Notes: generated from the letters alone by a model not told the origin. Counted from the first letter of the stretch, positions 17,334 to 25,869 are shown. The stretch: DNA of 64,000 bases from Anthocerotibacter panamensis C109 (GCF_018389385.1 NZ_CP062698.1:3041501-3105500), one strand, 5' to 3'. Translations and numbers: made by a program.

Positions 17334-18559
17334 AAATAGTCCCAACTGAATGGGGGCGAAGTTTGCCACGCCTGATCGAGAGCACTGAGTACCGCCGGGT
17401 CGCCTTCAACCTCCAGTACTCCGCTCCAATGGGCTGCTGTCGCACTCCAAGAGCCACACCAAAGCTGGGTCAAGCGGTCGATGTCCAGTTTCACCGTGGT
17501 CTTAGCGGGGGTTGGGACTAAAGCTACGGTGCCCTGTTCAACCGCTATGGTTGGTCGATGGACGCCGAGCACCGGGTCGTGCACTTCAAAAGTAAGGGTA
17601 AAGTTAGCTCCAGGGTGAATTGGGCGCAGCCTGAGCGCCTGCTCCAAGTGCACCATCCGCCACATAAAACTGCTGTGGACCGCCGCAAACCCAGTCTTGT
17701 TCAAAACAGTACGGATAGTTTGGTCACGCGCGTCACGCTGTTCGGCAATAAGCTTGGGCAGGGGGTCTTCCCGGTCGGTGTCCCAGACGACGGCCTCCAC
17801 TTGGTCGCGCTGCGCCGCCAGAAATCCCAAAAGTCCCCGATAGGCACGACTGGAACAGACTACCCATTCACGCACCGCAAGATGATCCAATTCCTCGCTA
17901 TCGGAGGCAAGCTTTTTATAGGTAAAGACCAAATAGCCTTCTAGCAAGCCATCTTGCCAGTAGCCAAACCATTGATAGCGACTGTCTGCGCGGAAATGTC
18001 CCTGCCACTGCCGTGCGTTGCGTACGAGCCAGCCATTGTGCTTCGGGGCTTCGCTTTGATAGAGCGCTTCGATAGCCAGACGGTCCATGTCTCGGTCGAG
18101 GGGGAGCACATCTTTGGATTCGCGGTAGCGTGGTAGATGGCGGGTGCTGACACGGTAGCGGTAGACCTCCCCGACACAGGCCCAGCCTAGACGACGATAA
18201 AAGCCATGCTGGAAGCCATACAGCATCGAGAGCGGGTATTCCTGTTCGTGCATCAACGTGACCGCATGGTTCATCAAAGCGGTCGCTACACCCTGTCCAC
18301 GCCCCTCAGGAGCGACTGCGACCCCGCCGATACCACCCATCGCTAAGGGCATCCCCCGCAGGTAGACCCGATAGTCGAGGAGTGCGTATTTACCCCAGAT
18401 GCGCCCATCTTCGGCGACAAAAGAGGTCTGCTGAAGGACAGGATCGCGCTCATAGCGCTCCAGAGTTTCTCCCAAAGGGGCTGCTGGCGAAAAAGCCAAG
18501 TGGGACAACCGGGCCAGGGTCGCCCGGTCTTCAGGAAGCGCTGGTCGAATAGTCAACAT
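17330..18559 (-). CDS. GNAT family N-acetyltransferase, Eis-like
   Basis: A two-GNAT-domain plus sterol-carrier-like protein of 409 residues, the size of Eis. It starts LTIRPALPEDRATLARLSHLAF. The acetyl-CoA loop is GGVAVAPEGRGQGVATALM (V-x-x-x-x-RGxGxA motif), followed by MLYGFQHGFYRRLGW, and the C terminus has the Eis SCP2-like part. Eis proteins acetylate aminoglycosides, polyamines or protein lysines; the substrate here is unknown. The start could also be ATG 18577, six codons earlier; neither has a strong ribosome binding site. It stands alone, convergent with the antiporter. Confidence 0.85.
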   Translation of the reverse strand: MLTIRPALPEDRATLARLSHLAFSPAAPLGETLERYERDPVLQQTSFVAEDGRIWGKYALLDYRVYLRGMPLAMGGIGGVAVAPEGRGQGVATALMNHAVTLMHEQEYPLSMLYGFQHGFYRRLGWACVGEVYRYRVSTRHLPRYRESKDVLPLDRDMDRLAIEALYQSEAPKHNGWLVRNARQWQGHFRADSRYQWFGYWQDGLLEGYLVFTYKKLASDSEELDHLAVREWVVCSSRAYRGLLGFLAAQRDQVEAVVWDTDREDPLPKLIAEQRDARDQTIRTVLNKTGFAAVHSSFMWRMVHLEQALRLRPIHPGANFTLTFEVHDPVLGVHRPTIAVEQGTVALVPTPAKTTVKLDIDRLTQLWCGSWSATAAHWSGVLEVEGDPAVLSALDQAWQTSPPFSWDYF

Positions 18560-18796
18560 CAGTAGGGAACTTAGCATAAATCCCACAATATCGCCATGTG
18601 TTTGCCAGCGGGCTCTTCCCGTCGCCCATGCTAATGCTGCTCGCCTGTCGTTCGGGATAGATCGTGGACTCACAGGTAAACGCTTGACGGTTTAAAGGTC
18701 TATAGAGGTCAATAGAGGGTATCAGCCGGGACGAAGGTGAACATTTCCTCCTTACGCTTCGTCCCAATCCTCATCCAGCATTCAGCGGCAGGAAGC

Positions 18797-20140
18797 ATGG
18801 TTGCCCTCACAAAGACGTTAAAACAACGCCTGCCCTGGATTGCTCTGGGGCTCATCCTCTCTATCTCGATAGCCCTCTGGCTGCTGCTCAACCCGTCACG
18901 GGAACCCGCAACCACCGCCCTCAAGGACCAGACCGCCCCGGTCATCCGCCAAGACATCACAATCACGATCACCGCCACCGGGGTCATGCGGCCCCTCACG
19001 CCGGTCAATATCAGTCCCAAACAGTCAGGCCGCCTGATGGCGCTCATGGTCGAGCAGGGAGACCGGGTGAAAAAAGGCCAAATCCTCGCCCGCATGGACG
19101 ACTCCAACCTGCAAGGGCCGCTCCTCCAGGCCCAGGGTACTTTGAAAGCTGCTGAGGCCAACCTGAACAAGCTCAAGGACGGCAACCGTCCCCAGGAAAT
19201 CCAATCCGCCGAAGCCAATCTGCGCGACGCTCAAGCCCAACTAGCCAGCGCCCGCTCTACCCATACGCGCAACCAATCGCTGCTTGCGGACGGGGCCATC
19301 AGCCAAATTACCTTCGATCTCAGCCTATCCCAGCTCCAGTCCGCCCAGGCTCGGGTCCGTGCCGCCCAGTCTCAGCGCGACTTGGCCCGTGCTGGATTTC
19401 GCACAGAGGACATCGCTGCCGCCCGTGCCCAGGTGCTCCAGGCCCGAGGCGCGCTCGTCAGCATCCAGACGCAAATCGCGGACACCGTGATCCGAGCACC
19501 CTTTGATGGCGTGATCACCCAAAAATTCACCAATGTCGGAGCCTTCGTGACCCCGACCACCTCGGCTAGCGCCACCAGTTCTGCAACTTCTTCCTCCATC
19601 CTCTCCTTGGCGGGGCCGTTGGAGGCGGTGACCAATGTAGCTGAGTCGGACATCCGCAATATCTACCCCGGTCAATCGGTAAACTTGATCGCCGATGCCT
19701 ACCCTGACCGGGTCTTCAAGGGACGCGTCCGCCTTGTCGCCCCGGAGGCCGTGGTCACCCAAAATGTGAGTAGCTTTGAAGTCCGAGTCCAGGTGGAGGA
19801 TAAAAAGGGCGACCAATTGCGCTCGGGGATGAACCTCAAGGGGGAATTCCAGGTCGGGGCGGTCAAGGATGCCCTGCTCATCCCTACGACTTCAGTGGTG
19901 AGTGAGGCAGACCAGACCGGGGTCTTCGTGCCCAAGCCCAAGGGTAAAGAAGGCCGTGCTAAATTCCTACCTATTAAAGTTGGAGCCACTGTCGGTAGCC
20001 AAACCCAGGTGCTCAGTGGACTAGAGGAAGGAGACAGCGTCTTTATCACCTTGCCCTCACGCAGACGGCCCAACGGTCAGCCCCCGAACCAGAACTCGCC
20101 CTTCGGCGGTCCTCAGCCCGGAAACCGCCCGCCGCGCTAG
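18797..20140 (+). CDS. Periplasmic adaptor subunit of an efflux system (HlyD/MacA family)
   Basis: A membrane-fusion protein of 447 residues. One N-terminal anchor helix (WIALGLILSISIALWLLL) is followed by a lipoyl half (SPKQSGRLMALMVEQGDRVKKGQILARMDD), an alpha-helical hairpin with Ala/Gln-rich heptads, the second lipoyl half (DTVIRAPFDGVITQKF) and beta-barrel/MP domains. The last 30 residues are rich in Pro, Asn and Gly. It would link an inner-membrane RND or MacB-type pump to an outer-membrane channel, but no pump or TolC gene is adjacent. GTG 18737 would add 20 residues; ATG 18797 fits the anchor position better, although AGGAAG is very close to it. Confidence 0.87.
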   Translation: MVALTKTLKQRLPWIALGLILSISIALWLLLNPSREPATTALKDQTAPVIRQDITITITATGVMRPLTPVNISPKQSGRLMALMVEQGDRVKKGQILARMDDSNLQGPLLQAQGTLKAAEANLNKLKDGNRPQEIQSAEANLRDAQAQLASARSTHTRNQSLLADGAISQITFDLSLSQLQSAQARVRAAQSQRDLARAGFRTEDIAAARAQVLQARGALVSIQTQIADTVIRAPFDGVITQKFTNVGAFVTPTTSASATSSATSSSILSLAGPLEAVTNVAESDIRNIYPGQSVNLIADAYPDRVFKGRVRLVAPEAVVTQNVSSFEVRVQVEDKKGDQLRSGMNLKGEFQVGAVKDALLIPTTSVVSEADQTGVFVPKPKGKEGRAKFLPIKVGATVGSQTQVLSGLEEGDSVFITLPSRRRPNGQPPNQNSPFGGPQPGNRPPR

Positions 20141-20185
20141 AGCCGTTGGCTACAATCGAGACGTAGCCTGGACGAGACAAATCTC

Positions 20186-21091
20186 ATGCGCATTGGAATC
20201 GACTTGGGGGGGACCAAAATTGAGGGGCTAGCCCTCGACCGGACGGGGCAGGCGGTGCTCCGCAGGCGTATATCCACCCCCCGCGATGATTATCCAGGAA
20301 CGATCCAGGCCATTGTCCACCTTGTCCATGAGCTTGAAGCTACGCTAGGTGAAGCGGCGACCATCGGAGTGGCGATGCCGGGAGCTATTTCCCCAGCCAC
20401 GGGCCGGATCAAAAATGCCAATTCAGTCTGGCTAAACCACCAACCCTTTCATCATGACCTGACCCAGGCACTAGGTCGCCCCGTTCGGTTTCGCAATGAT
20501 GCCGACTGCTTCGCGCTCTCCGAGGCCACCGATGGCGCAGCAGCGGGGGCGAGCATCGTCTTTGGGGTCATTGTCGGGACGGGTACCGGCGGGGGCATAG
20601 TCATCCACGGGCAATTGCTCAGCGGGCCGAACGCGATTGCCGGAGAGTGGGGCCACAATCCTCTACCCTGGCCCACTGAGGCGGAATGGCCGGGTCCCTC
20701 TTGCTACTGTGGTCAGCGCGGTTGTATCGAGACGTTCCTCTCAGGTACAGGCTTTGCCCGCGATTATAGGCAGGCCACCGGCCAGGAACTGAGGGGCAGC
20801 GAGATTGTCGCTTTAGCTGAAGCGGGAGATTTTCAGGCCGAGTTGGCCCTCGTCCGCTACGAAAGCCGTATGGCCCGTGCTCTAGCCTCGGTGATCAACA
20901 TCCTCGACCCTGAAATAATTGTCCTCGGCGGAGGCATGTCCAATATCAGCCGTTTTTATACCCAAATTCCCCAACTCTGGGGGGCCTACGTCTTCTCCGA
21001 CCGCGTCGATACCCGCTTGGTTCAGGCCAAATACGGGGACTCCAGTGGTGTGCGCGGGGCGGCTTGGCTGTGGCCTGATAGCTCATCCTGA
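20186..21091 (+). CDS. ROK family sugar kinase
   Basis: A 301-residue ROK-family ATP-dependent hexokinase (glucokinase/fructokinase type). The phosphate-binding start is GIDLGGTKIEGLALD (residues 3-17), the catalytic base lies in RNDADCFALSE (about residue 104), and GVIVGTGTGGGIVIHG follows. The ROK zinc site is CYCGQRGCIE (about residues 172-181), complete with three Cys. The length and motifs resemble E. coli Mak/NagK. It is cytosolic. The sugar cannot be decided from the sequence. It starts 45 bp after the adaptor gene and may be cotranscribed. Confidence 0.9.
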   Translation: MRIGIDLGGTKIEGLALDRTGQAVLRRRISTPRDDYPGTIQAIVHLVHELEATLGEAATIGVAMPGAISPATGRIKNANSVWLNHQPFHHDLTQALGRPVRFRNDADCFALSEATDGAAAGASIVFGVIVGTGTGGGIVIHGQLLSGPNAIAGEWGHNPLPWPTEAEWPGPSCYCGQRGCIETFLSGTGFARDYRQATGQELRGSEIVALAEAGDFQAELALVRYESRMARALASVINILDPEIIVLGGGMSNISRFYTQIPQLWGAYVFSDRVDTRLVQAKYGDSSGVRGAAWLWPDSSS

Positions 21092-21102
21092 GGCTCAGGA
21101 TG
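21084..21102. terminator. Short perfect hairpin at the ROK gene end
   Basis: CATCCTGA (21084-21091) and TCAGGATG (21095-21102) form an 8-bp stem with a GGC loop that includes the ROK stop codon. It lies between convergent genes and may end transcription. No T-run follows, so the call is weak. Confidence 0.4.
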
Positions 21103-21148
21103 TCCGTAGACCGCCTGTCTATTGGTGGGGCATCTCTGAGAAAGCATC

Positions 21149-22171
21149 CTACTGCGGGTCGGCAATTTTGACCATCAACTTGCCGATCTTGTCGCCATCG
21201 AACAGCTTATTAAAGGCTTCGGGGACATGCTCCAGCCCTTCGACGATGGTTTCGCGGTGCTTCAGTTTCCCCGCGATCAACCACTGACCCAACTCGGCTT
21301 GAGCTTCAGCGAAGCGCTCAGCGAAGTCAAGGACGATAAAACCCTCAATGCGGGCACGCTTCATCAGGATGGGGACGAGGTCAGCCCGACTCGCCATGCT
21401 GTGACCGTTGTTATAGGCAGAGATCAGCCCACAGAGGACTATGCGTGCCCGGAGCTTGAGCAGGGAAGACACCGTGTCCAGGATCTCGCCGCCGACGTTT
21501 TCAAAATTTATATCTACGCCGTTGGGACAGGCTTGTTTGAGCTGATCTTTCCAGCCCAGGTCTCGGTGATTGACAGCCGCCGCAAAGCCAAGCTCCCCGG
21601 TAAGCCAAGCGCACTTCTCTGACGATCCGGTGATCCCCACCGCACGGCAGCCTTTCAATTGGGCGATCTGACCCACTATTGAGCCCACAGCTCCAGCTGC
21701 CGCCGAGATGACCACAGTCTCACCGGACTTGGGTTGGCCCACTTCCAAAAGCCCGAAATAAGCCGTCAGCCCGGTCGGCCCCAACACGCCAAGTACTGTC
21801 GGGAGGTCTAGGGGCAAGCCCTTAGGTAGAGGCGCATAGCGCAACGCTTGGTCCGTCATCGTATAGTCCTGCCAGCCTATCAGACCCATCACGAGGTCTC
21901 CCACCTGATAGTGGGGATCTTGCGAGGCGATGACCTGAGCGATACCGCTGCCGCGCATCACATCACCCAATTGGACCGGCGGCATGTACTGCTCCATATC
22001 GCTCATCCAAATGCGGTTGGTCGGGTCAAGGGAGAGGTATAGATTGCGCAGGAGTGCCTGTCCGGGACCGGGCTGAGGAAGGGGTTCCTCTACAAAGTCG
22101 AAGTGATCTCTGGTGACACGGTGTTCTGGGCGATATTTCAGGCGGAATTGGCGGTTGATCGCGCTGTTCAT
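21149..22171 (-). CDS. MDR-type NADPH-dependent oxidoreductase (CurA/YncB-like)
   Basis: A 340-residue zinc-free medium-chain reductase of the leukotriene B4 12-hydroxydehydrogenase/CurA type. It starts with NRQFRLKYRPEHRVTRDHF and has LYLSLDPTNRIWMSD, GDVMRGSGIAQVIAS and the Rossmann run ETVVISAAAGAVGSIVGQIA. NFENVGGEILDTV and ALYxxxS-like ARIVLCGLIS elements follow. Family members reduce alpha,beta-unsaturated carbonyls (alkenals, curcumin) with NADPH. Its ATG overlaps the stop of the small upstream gene by 4 bp (ATGA), so the two are probably translated together. Confidence 0.9.
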   Translation of the reverse strand: MNSAINRQFRLKYRPEHRVTRDHFDFVEEPLPQPGPGQALLRNLYLSLDPTNRIWMSDMEQYMPPVQLGDVMRGSGIAQVIASQDPHYQVGDLVMGLIGWQDYTMTDQALRYAPLPKGLPLDLPTVLGVLGPTGLTAYFGLLEVGQPKSGETVVISAAAGAVGSIVGQIAQLKGCRAVGITGSSEKCAWLTGELGFAAAVNHRDLGWKDQLKQACPNGVDINFENVGGEILDTVSSLLKLRARIVLCGLISAYNNGHSMASRADLVPILMKRARIEGFIVLDFAERFAEAQAELGQWLIAGKLKHRETIVEGLEHVPEAFNKLFDGDKIGKLMVKIADPQ

Positions 22172-22371
22172 GGCTCCCGCTCCACCGTGGCGGCCCGTTC
22201 ATCCGTGGAACGAAACGGATTTAGGTAGCCTGCGTTGTGGGCGTCTTCGACAGTGATGTAATCGCCCGTGTCCTCTGTCGCATCTGTCGGGGGCGTAACG
22301 CTAGTGTTAATCTTCTTGGTGGTACGACAGACCATGATGTTGCTCCAGCTATCCAGCTTCATCCTGACCAC
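22168..22371 (-). CDS. Small hypothetical protein upstream of the MDR reductase
   Basis: A 67-residue frame ending in an ATGA overlap with the reductase start. It has basic N-terminal and Thr/Asp-rich central parts (NTSVTPPTDATEDTGDY) and no membrane segment, and I do not recognise a family. The overlap and codon use make a real gene plausible. It might also be a translated leader that feeds ribosomes to the reductase. Confidence 0.4.
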   Translation of the reverse strand: MVRMKLDSWSNIMVCRTTKKINTSVTPPTDATEDTGDYITVEDAHNAGYLNPFRSTDERAATVEREP

Positions 22372-22457
22372 AAGGGGCTTGAGGTCTAATCTGTCTTGGG
22401 GCTTATCCTCATAAAATCTAGCTTCCCGGTCTTCATGCTCTAGATGGCCGGCTTTGG

Positions 22458-23168
22458 TTATAGAGGAATACTTGGGAAAAGCGGGGCCAGTAATAGCTGA
22501 AGTTCGTTATCCCAACCAAGGAGCATGGCAACTGCGCTCAAGGCAATGAGTACGCCGCCCACACGCTGAACTTTTTCAGTGTGGGGGTAGAGCCAGCGGA
22601 CCCGTTCCACCATGCCCCTTCCCCCGTAAGAGAGGGCTAGCATCGGTATTGCCGCTCCCAAAGCATAGGCCAAAAGAGCAAGAAAACCGGGAAGGACAGC
22701 CTGTTGCACGGTCACCAGCGTCAGGATTGCACCCAGGACCGGACCGGCGCAGGGAATCCATACGACCCCCAACTGTGTACCGACCAAGAATTCTGCCCAG
22801 AGTCCGCGCTCTTCCTTCTCGGCACGGTCTCCAAAAATCTTGGTCAAGGGTAAGAAAATCTGACCGACCCAGCCAAAAAAACCATAGCTGAGTTTGGGAA
22901 ATGCCGCTCCTAGTCCCAGCAGCAATAGGACAACGATCGCAGCCTCTCGCAGAAGACTATTGAGCGGACCCAGGAACTCCGCCCACAGACTCAGGACACT
23001 CCCAACCAGAGCAAAAGAAAGGGCGAGACCCGCCACCAAAGCCACAGGTCCGTAGCGGTGACTTTGGAGGGAACGGCCCACCAGAATGGGTAGGACCGGC
23101 AAAACACAAGGCGAGAGGACCGTCGCCAGTCCCGCTAGGGGTGCAAGAGCCAGGAGGGATAGATTCAT
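22458..23168 (-). CDS. CcdA-type thiol:disulfide transmembrane protein
   Basis: A 236-residue six-helix membrane protein of the CcdA/DsbD-beta family, which passes reducing equivalents from cytoplasmic thioredoxin to periplasmic thiol proteins. The conserved cysteines lie in GLATVLSPCVLPVLPILVG (about residue 21) and in GVVWIPCAGPVLGAILTLVT (about residue 140), both with the family's Pro context. It follows the exported thioredoxin-like gene by 61 bp on the same strand, so it is the likely electron donor for that protein. It is the last gene of the redox block. Confidence 0.92.
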   Translation of the reverse strand: MNLSLLALAPLAGLATVLSPCVLPVLPILVGRSLQSHRYGPVALVAGLALSFALVGSVLSLWAEFLGPLNSLLREAAIVVLLLLGLGAAFPKLSYGFFGWVGQIFLPLTKIFGDRAEKEERGLWAEFLVGTQLGVVWIPCAGPVLGAILTLVTVQQAVLPGFLALLAYALGAAIPMLALSYGGRGMVERVRWLYPHTEKVQRVGGVLIALSAVAMLLGWDNELQLLLAPLFPSIPL

Positions 23169-23229
23169 AAAAACCTCCAGAAGAGAACCGTCCCCACAGG
23201 GAGTAGGGACGGATGGAGCATAACGGTTC

Positions 23230-23757
23230 CTAGGCTTCGGCGAGCAGCTTTTTCACGACGCGTTCGTTTTCGTCGTAGGCCCCTTCTCCGATGTGATCGT
23301 AGCGTAGGATGCCCTTGCGGTCAGCGATAAAGAGGTGCGGCCAGTATTCGTTATTGTAGGCGCGCCAAGTTTTGAAGCCATTGTCTACAGCGACAGGGTA
23401 GGCAATGTTGCGCTGCTTGATCGCTGCTTGGACATTTTTGAGTTCCCGCTCGAAGGGGAATTCAGGGGTGTGGACCCCGACGATGACCAGCCCTTTGTCT
23501 GCATACTTGCTGTAGAGGCTGACAACAGAAGGCAGCGTGCGCTGACAGTTGATGCAACCCAGCGTCCAGAACTGAACTGCGACCACCTTGCCCCGTAAGT
23601 CATTCACCGACAAGGGCTGACTGTTGAGCCAGTTACTGATGCCTTGAAACTCCGGTAGCCGTTCTCCTGCTTGCGCCGCCTGTCCTGGGCGGGTAAGCCC
23701 AAAGCCCAAGCCCAACGCTCCTAATACTCCTAATCCCAAAATATTTCGCCGGTCCAT
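23230..23757 (-). CDS. Exported thioredoxin-fold protein (TlpA/redoxin-like)
   Basis: A 175-residue protein starting with MDRRNILGLGVLGALGLGFG, a twin-arginine-like or uncleaved signal anchor. The thioredoxin fold follows with VVAVQFWTLGCINCQRTLPSV, whose CINC (Cys68-Cys71) is the active-site CxxC, and GLVIVGVHTPEFPFERE. This matches the TlpA/DipZ-type periplasmic reductants. It stands between the MsrP-like gene and ccdA, so it could be reduced by CcdA and in turn reduce envelope thiols or peroxides. The start is set by the signal. Confidence 0.88.
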   Translation of the reverse strand: MDRRNILGLGVLGALGLGFGLTRPGQAAQAGERLPEFQGISNWLNSQPLSVNDLRGKVVAVQFWTLGCINCQRTLPSVVSLYSKYADKGLVIVGVHTPEFPFERELKNVQAAIKQRNIAYPVAVDNGFKTWRAYNNEYWPHLFIADRKGILRYDHIGEGAYDENERVVKKLLAEA

Positions 23758-23812
23758 GTCAGCCCCTCAAAGCCTTGTACTGCTATTACGCACAGGCTAA
23801 TGGCTCGGATTG

Positions 23813-24550
23813 CTAGAGCCCACCGTACCATTCGTAGCCCTCGTCCTCCCAATAGCCCACCTGCTCGGGGATCTTGTTGACCAACATGATTTCCTGTACA
23901 TATTTGATGTTCTTGTACCCCAACTTGATGGGCGAGCCCACCCGTAGCGGCGCTCCATTCTCCTGGGTAATCGGCTCCCCATTGTGCTCGTACACCAACA
24001 ACGTCTGCGGATGCACACAAGAAGCCAGGTCCCATGTCTCGTAGTAACCATACAGGTCGCCCTGAGTGTCCCGGAACCCCTCGGCAGAACGAAAGAACAC
24101 ATAGCGCGCTTCGGGGGTCGGCTCGACCTGTTTGAGCAACTCCACCAAGGGCAGCCCCCCCCACTGCACGATTTTTGACCAGCCCTCGACACACACCTGA
24201 CGGATGACCTGCGATTTGTGCGGCAGCGCTTGGATTTGCTCCAGGCTCAGGGTCGTCGGGTTGTTGACCAGACCCCCCACCGTCAAACGATACTCCTGCG
24301 CGTCCAACTCAGGGATGACATCCTCGACGGTATTGCCCAATGGGGTCAGCCGGTCAATTTGCGCTGCCGGGAATTCGGGGGCGAGGCGCTGTGTACTGAA
24401 CAGCAGTTGCTCAAAGCTGGCATTGAGCGGGTCTGAGAGCTGATGGAAGGTTTCATTGACTGTTTGCTGTGTCTCCCCCACGCCACAGCCGGAGAGGAGG
24501 ACGCCCAGGGCACTCAGTTTGATGAAGGTACGCCGTCTGGTGTTTGACAT
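23813..24550 (-). CDS. MsrP/YedY-like molybdopterin oxidoreductase, Tat-exported lipoprotein
   Basis: A 245-residue sulfite-oxidase-fold molybdoenzyme. The N terminus has a clear Tat motif (RRRTFIKLS, residues 5-13) followed by a lipobox ending LLSGC (Cys22), so it should be exported folded and lipid-anchored. The molybdenum ligand Cys lies in IRQVCVEGWSKIVQWGG (Cys120), and NGEPITQENGAPLRVGSP and KNIKYVQEI further match the family. MsrP reduces methionine sulfoxide in periplasmic proteins using a membrane cytochrome. The cytochrome gene is immediately upstream (7 bp). It could instead oxidise or reduce another small substrate. Confidence 0.85.
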   Translation of the reverse strand: MSNTRRRTFIKLSALGVLLSGCGVGETQQTVNETFHQLSDPLNASFEQLLFSTQRLAPEFPAAQIDRLTPLGNTVEDVIPELDAQEYRLTVGGLVNNPTTLSLEQIQALPHKSQVIRQVCVEGWSKIVQWGGLPLVELLKQVEPTPEARYVFFRSAEGFRDTQGDLYGYYETWDLASCVHPQTLLVYEHNGEPITQENGAPLRVGSPIKLGYKNIKYVQEIMLVNKIPEQVGYWEDEGYEWYGGL

Positions 24551-24557
24551 GGAGCCC

Positions 24558-25157
24558 CTACGCGAAAATCGAGCGGACTAAGCGCCACTCGCCGACCTTG
24601 AGGGCGAGCAGGGAGTGAAAAATCAGCAGCAGCAGCACCGCCGGGATGGAGATGAAGTGCAAAGTCCTGAGCGTCTGCCAACTGCCGAAGAGCGTCACGA
24701 TCCAGCCAAACTGTACCGGTTTCCACATCCCCAGCCCAGTCAGCAAAGACAGCAGCAGCATGGGAATAAACGAAGTGTAGACCAAGCGGTGAAAGGCATA
24801 GTTTTTGCGTTTGGGATTGGTGCCTTCGCGCAGGACTTTGAGGTCTGCGCTGCCGACATAGCGGTTCTTCCAGCGCTTGGTAGCGAAGATATAGAGGCCA
24901 TACCAGAGTAAGTTAAGTCCAAAAAACCACATGAAGAAGAAGTGCCAGTGCCGTCCCCCAGCCAATCCCACGCCCAAGGTCATCCCCACCGGAAAGGAGA
25001 AGCTACCGCGCCCGCCAAAAACCGGGTTGGCGTTGTAGATGCGCAAGCCGCTGCCCATCAAGGCAAAGAGACTGACAATATTGACCCAGTGAAAGAGCTT
25101 GGCGGCCAAGTCCTGTTTGGGTATCGGGGGCTTGCGCGTGGTACTTTTGGTGGTCAT
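24558..25157 (-). CDS. b-type cytochrome membrane subunit (cytochrome b561 / MsrQ-like role)
   Basis: A 199-residue membrane protein with four main helices. Histidines at the right places to hold two b hemes are in KLFHWVNIVSLFAL (His23), GGRHWHFFFMWFFG, YAFHRLVYTSFIP and LHFISIPAVLLLLIFHSLLAL. It resembles the cytochrome b/b6-like subunits of hydrogenase, formate dehydrogenase and thiosulfate reductase more than YedZ itself. Seven bases before the MsrP-like gene, it should pass quinol electrons to that enzyme. The first residues are basic and Pro-rich, consistent with an inside N terminus. Confidence 0.85.
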   Translation of the reverse strand: MTTKSTTRKPPIPKQDLAAKLFHWVNIVSLFALMGSGLRIYNANPVFGGRGSFSFPVGMTLGVGLAGGRHWHFFFMWFFGLNLLWYGLYIFATKRWKNRYVGSADLKVLREGTNPKRKNYAFHRLVYTSFIPMLLLSLLTGLGMWKPVQFGWIVTLFGSWQTLRTLHFISIPAVLLLLIFHSLLALKVGEWRLVRSIFA

Positions 25158-25289
25158 AAGGTAGTCGCCCTGTGCGTGGACTTTAATTACGAGTAAACCG
25201 CGCCCCCGCCCTGCTCTGAATTGAAGCTCTACATCAGTTCAGCAGAGTGCCTTTCAGGAGTGTACGGGGACGCGGCGGGGTGGGTCAGC

Positions 25290-25733
25290 TTACGGCTTTT
25301 CTTTCATGGCGTCTTTCTTCATGGCGTCTTTCTTCATGGCATCGCCTTTCATGGCATCGCCTTTCATGGCATCGCCTTTCATGGCGTCGCCCTTCATGGC
25401 GTCTTTCTTCATGGCGTCGCCCTTCATAGCATCACCTTTCATGGCAGTCGTTTTTTTGGTGCTTTTCTTCTTCGTAGCGGTTTTCTTCATGGCGTCGCCC
25501 TTCATGGCATCACCTTTCATGGCGTCGCCTTTCATGGCATCGCCTTTCATGGCGTCCTTCTTCATGGCATCGCCTTTCATGGCGTCGCCTTTCATGGCGT
25601 CCTTCTTCATGGCATCGCCCTTCATGGCGTCTTCTTTCTTCATGGCATCACCCGTTTGGGCCAGCACAGGGGTGACTTGGGCAGGCAGCACGGTCAGAGC
25701 AGCTAACAGCAGGGCAACAGGAATAGTACGCAT
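25290..25733 (-). CDS. Methionine-rich MXKDX pentapeptide-repeat exported protein (MrpX-like)
   Basis: A 147-residue protein. The signal peptide RTIPVALLLAALTVLPAQ ends near LAQ, and the rest is tandem five-residue units of the form MKGDA or MKKDA. These are split into two blocks by a Lys/Thr-rich linker (TATKKKSTKKTT). I count about 21 methionines in the mature part, spaced five residues apart, with almost no aromatic residues. NCBI names such proteins pentapeptide MXKDX repeat proteins, and MrpX of Azospira is a methionine-rich periplasmic scavenger that MsrP recycles. GAGGAAA lies 7 bases before ATG 25733. It is 132 bp upstream of the cytochrome/MsrP-like genes on the same strand. Confidence 0.85.
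   Translation of the reverse strand: MRTIPVALLLAALTVLPAQVTPVLAQTGDAMKKEDAMKGDAMKKDAMKGDAMKGDAMKKDAMKGDAMKGDAMKGDAMKGDAMKKTATKKKSTKKTTAMKGDAMKGDAMKKDAMKGDAMKGDAMKGDAMKGDAMKKDAMKKDAMKEKP
25304..25640. repeat. 15-bp tandem coding repeat of the MXKDX protein
   Basis: About twenty 15-bp units read TTCATGGCATCGCCT or close variants on the plus strand, interrupted once at 25446-25490. Differences are mostly synonymous or swap Gly for Lys, so the protein pattern is kept while the DNA has drifted. The reverse strand is the coding one. Confidence 0.9.
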
Positions 25734-25869
25734 CGGAAATTTCCTCAAGATGAAAGAGTGGGAACGCAGCAACCCGCAAGCCGGATTTTAGGCAGCAGCC
25801 CAACCCATATTACGCAGAAACCACCAGACTGGATGGAACTGGCGTAATAATTTTGTGTGTCATCGTGTG

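Noticed and set aside
23230-23757. CcmG/ResA cytochrome c maturation gene
   Set aside because: Its neighbours are the MsrP-like and cytochrome b genes and no other cytochrome c maturation gene (CcsA/CcsB) is present, so a general envelope reductant is preferred; the possibility remains.
25304-25640. Possible CRISPR array
   Set aside because: The repeat units directly abut with no unique spacers and keep a protein frame.
25221-25706. Long plus-strand frame of HGVFLHGIAFHG-like repeats
   Set aside because: It is the antisense reading of the MXKDX repeat gene; the minus frame has a signal peptide and ribosome binding site, the plus frame has neither.
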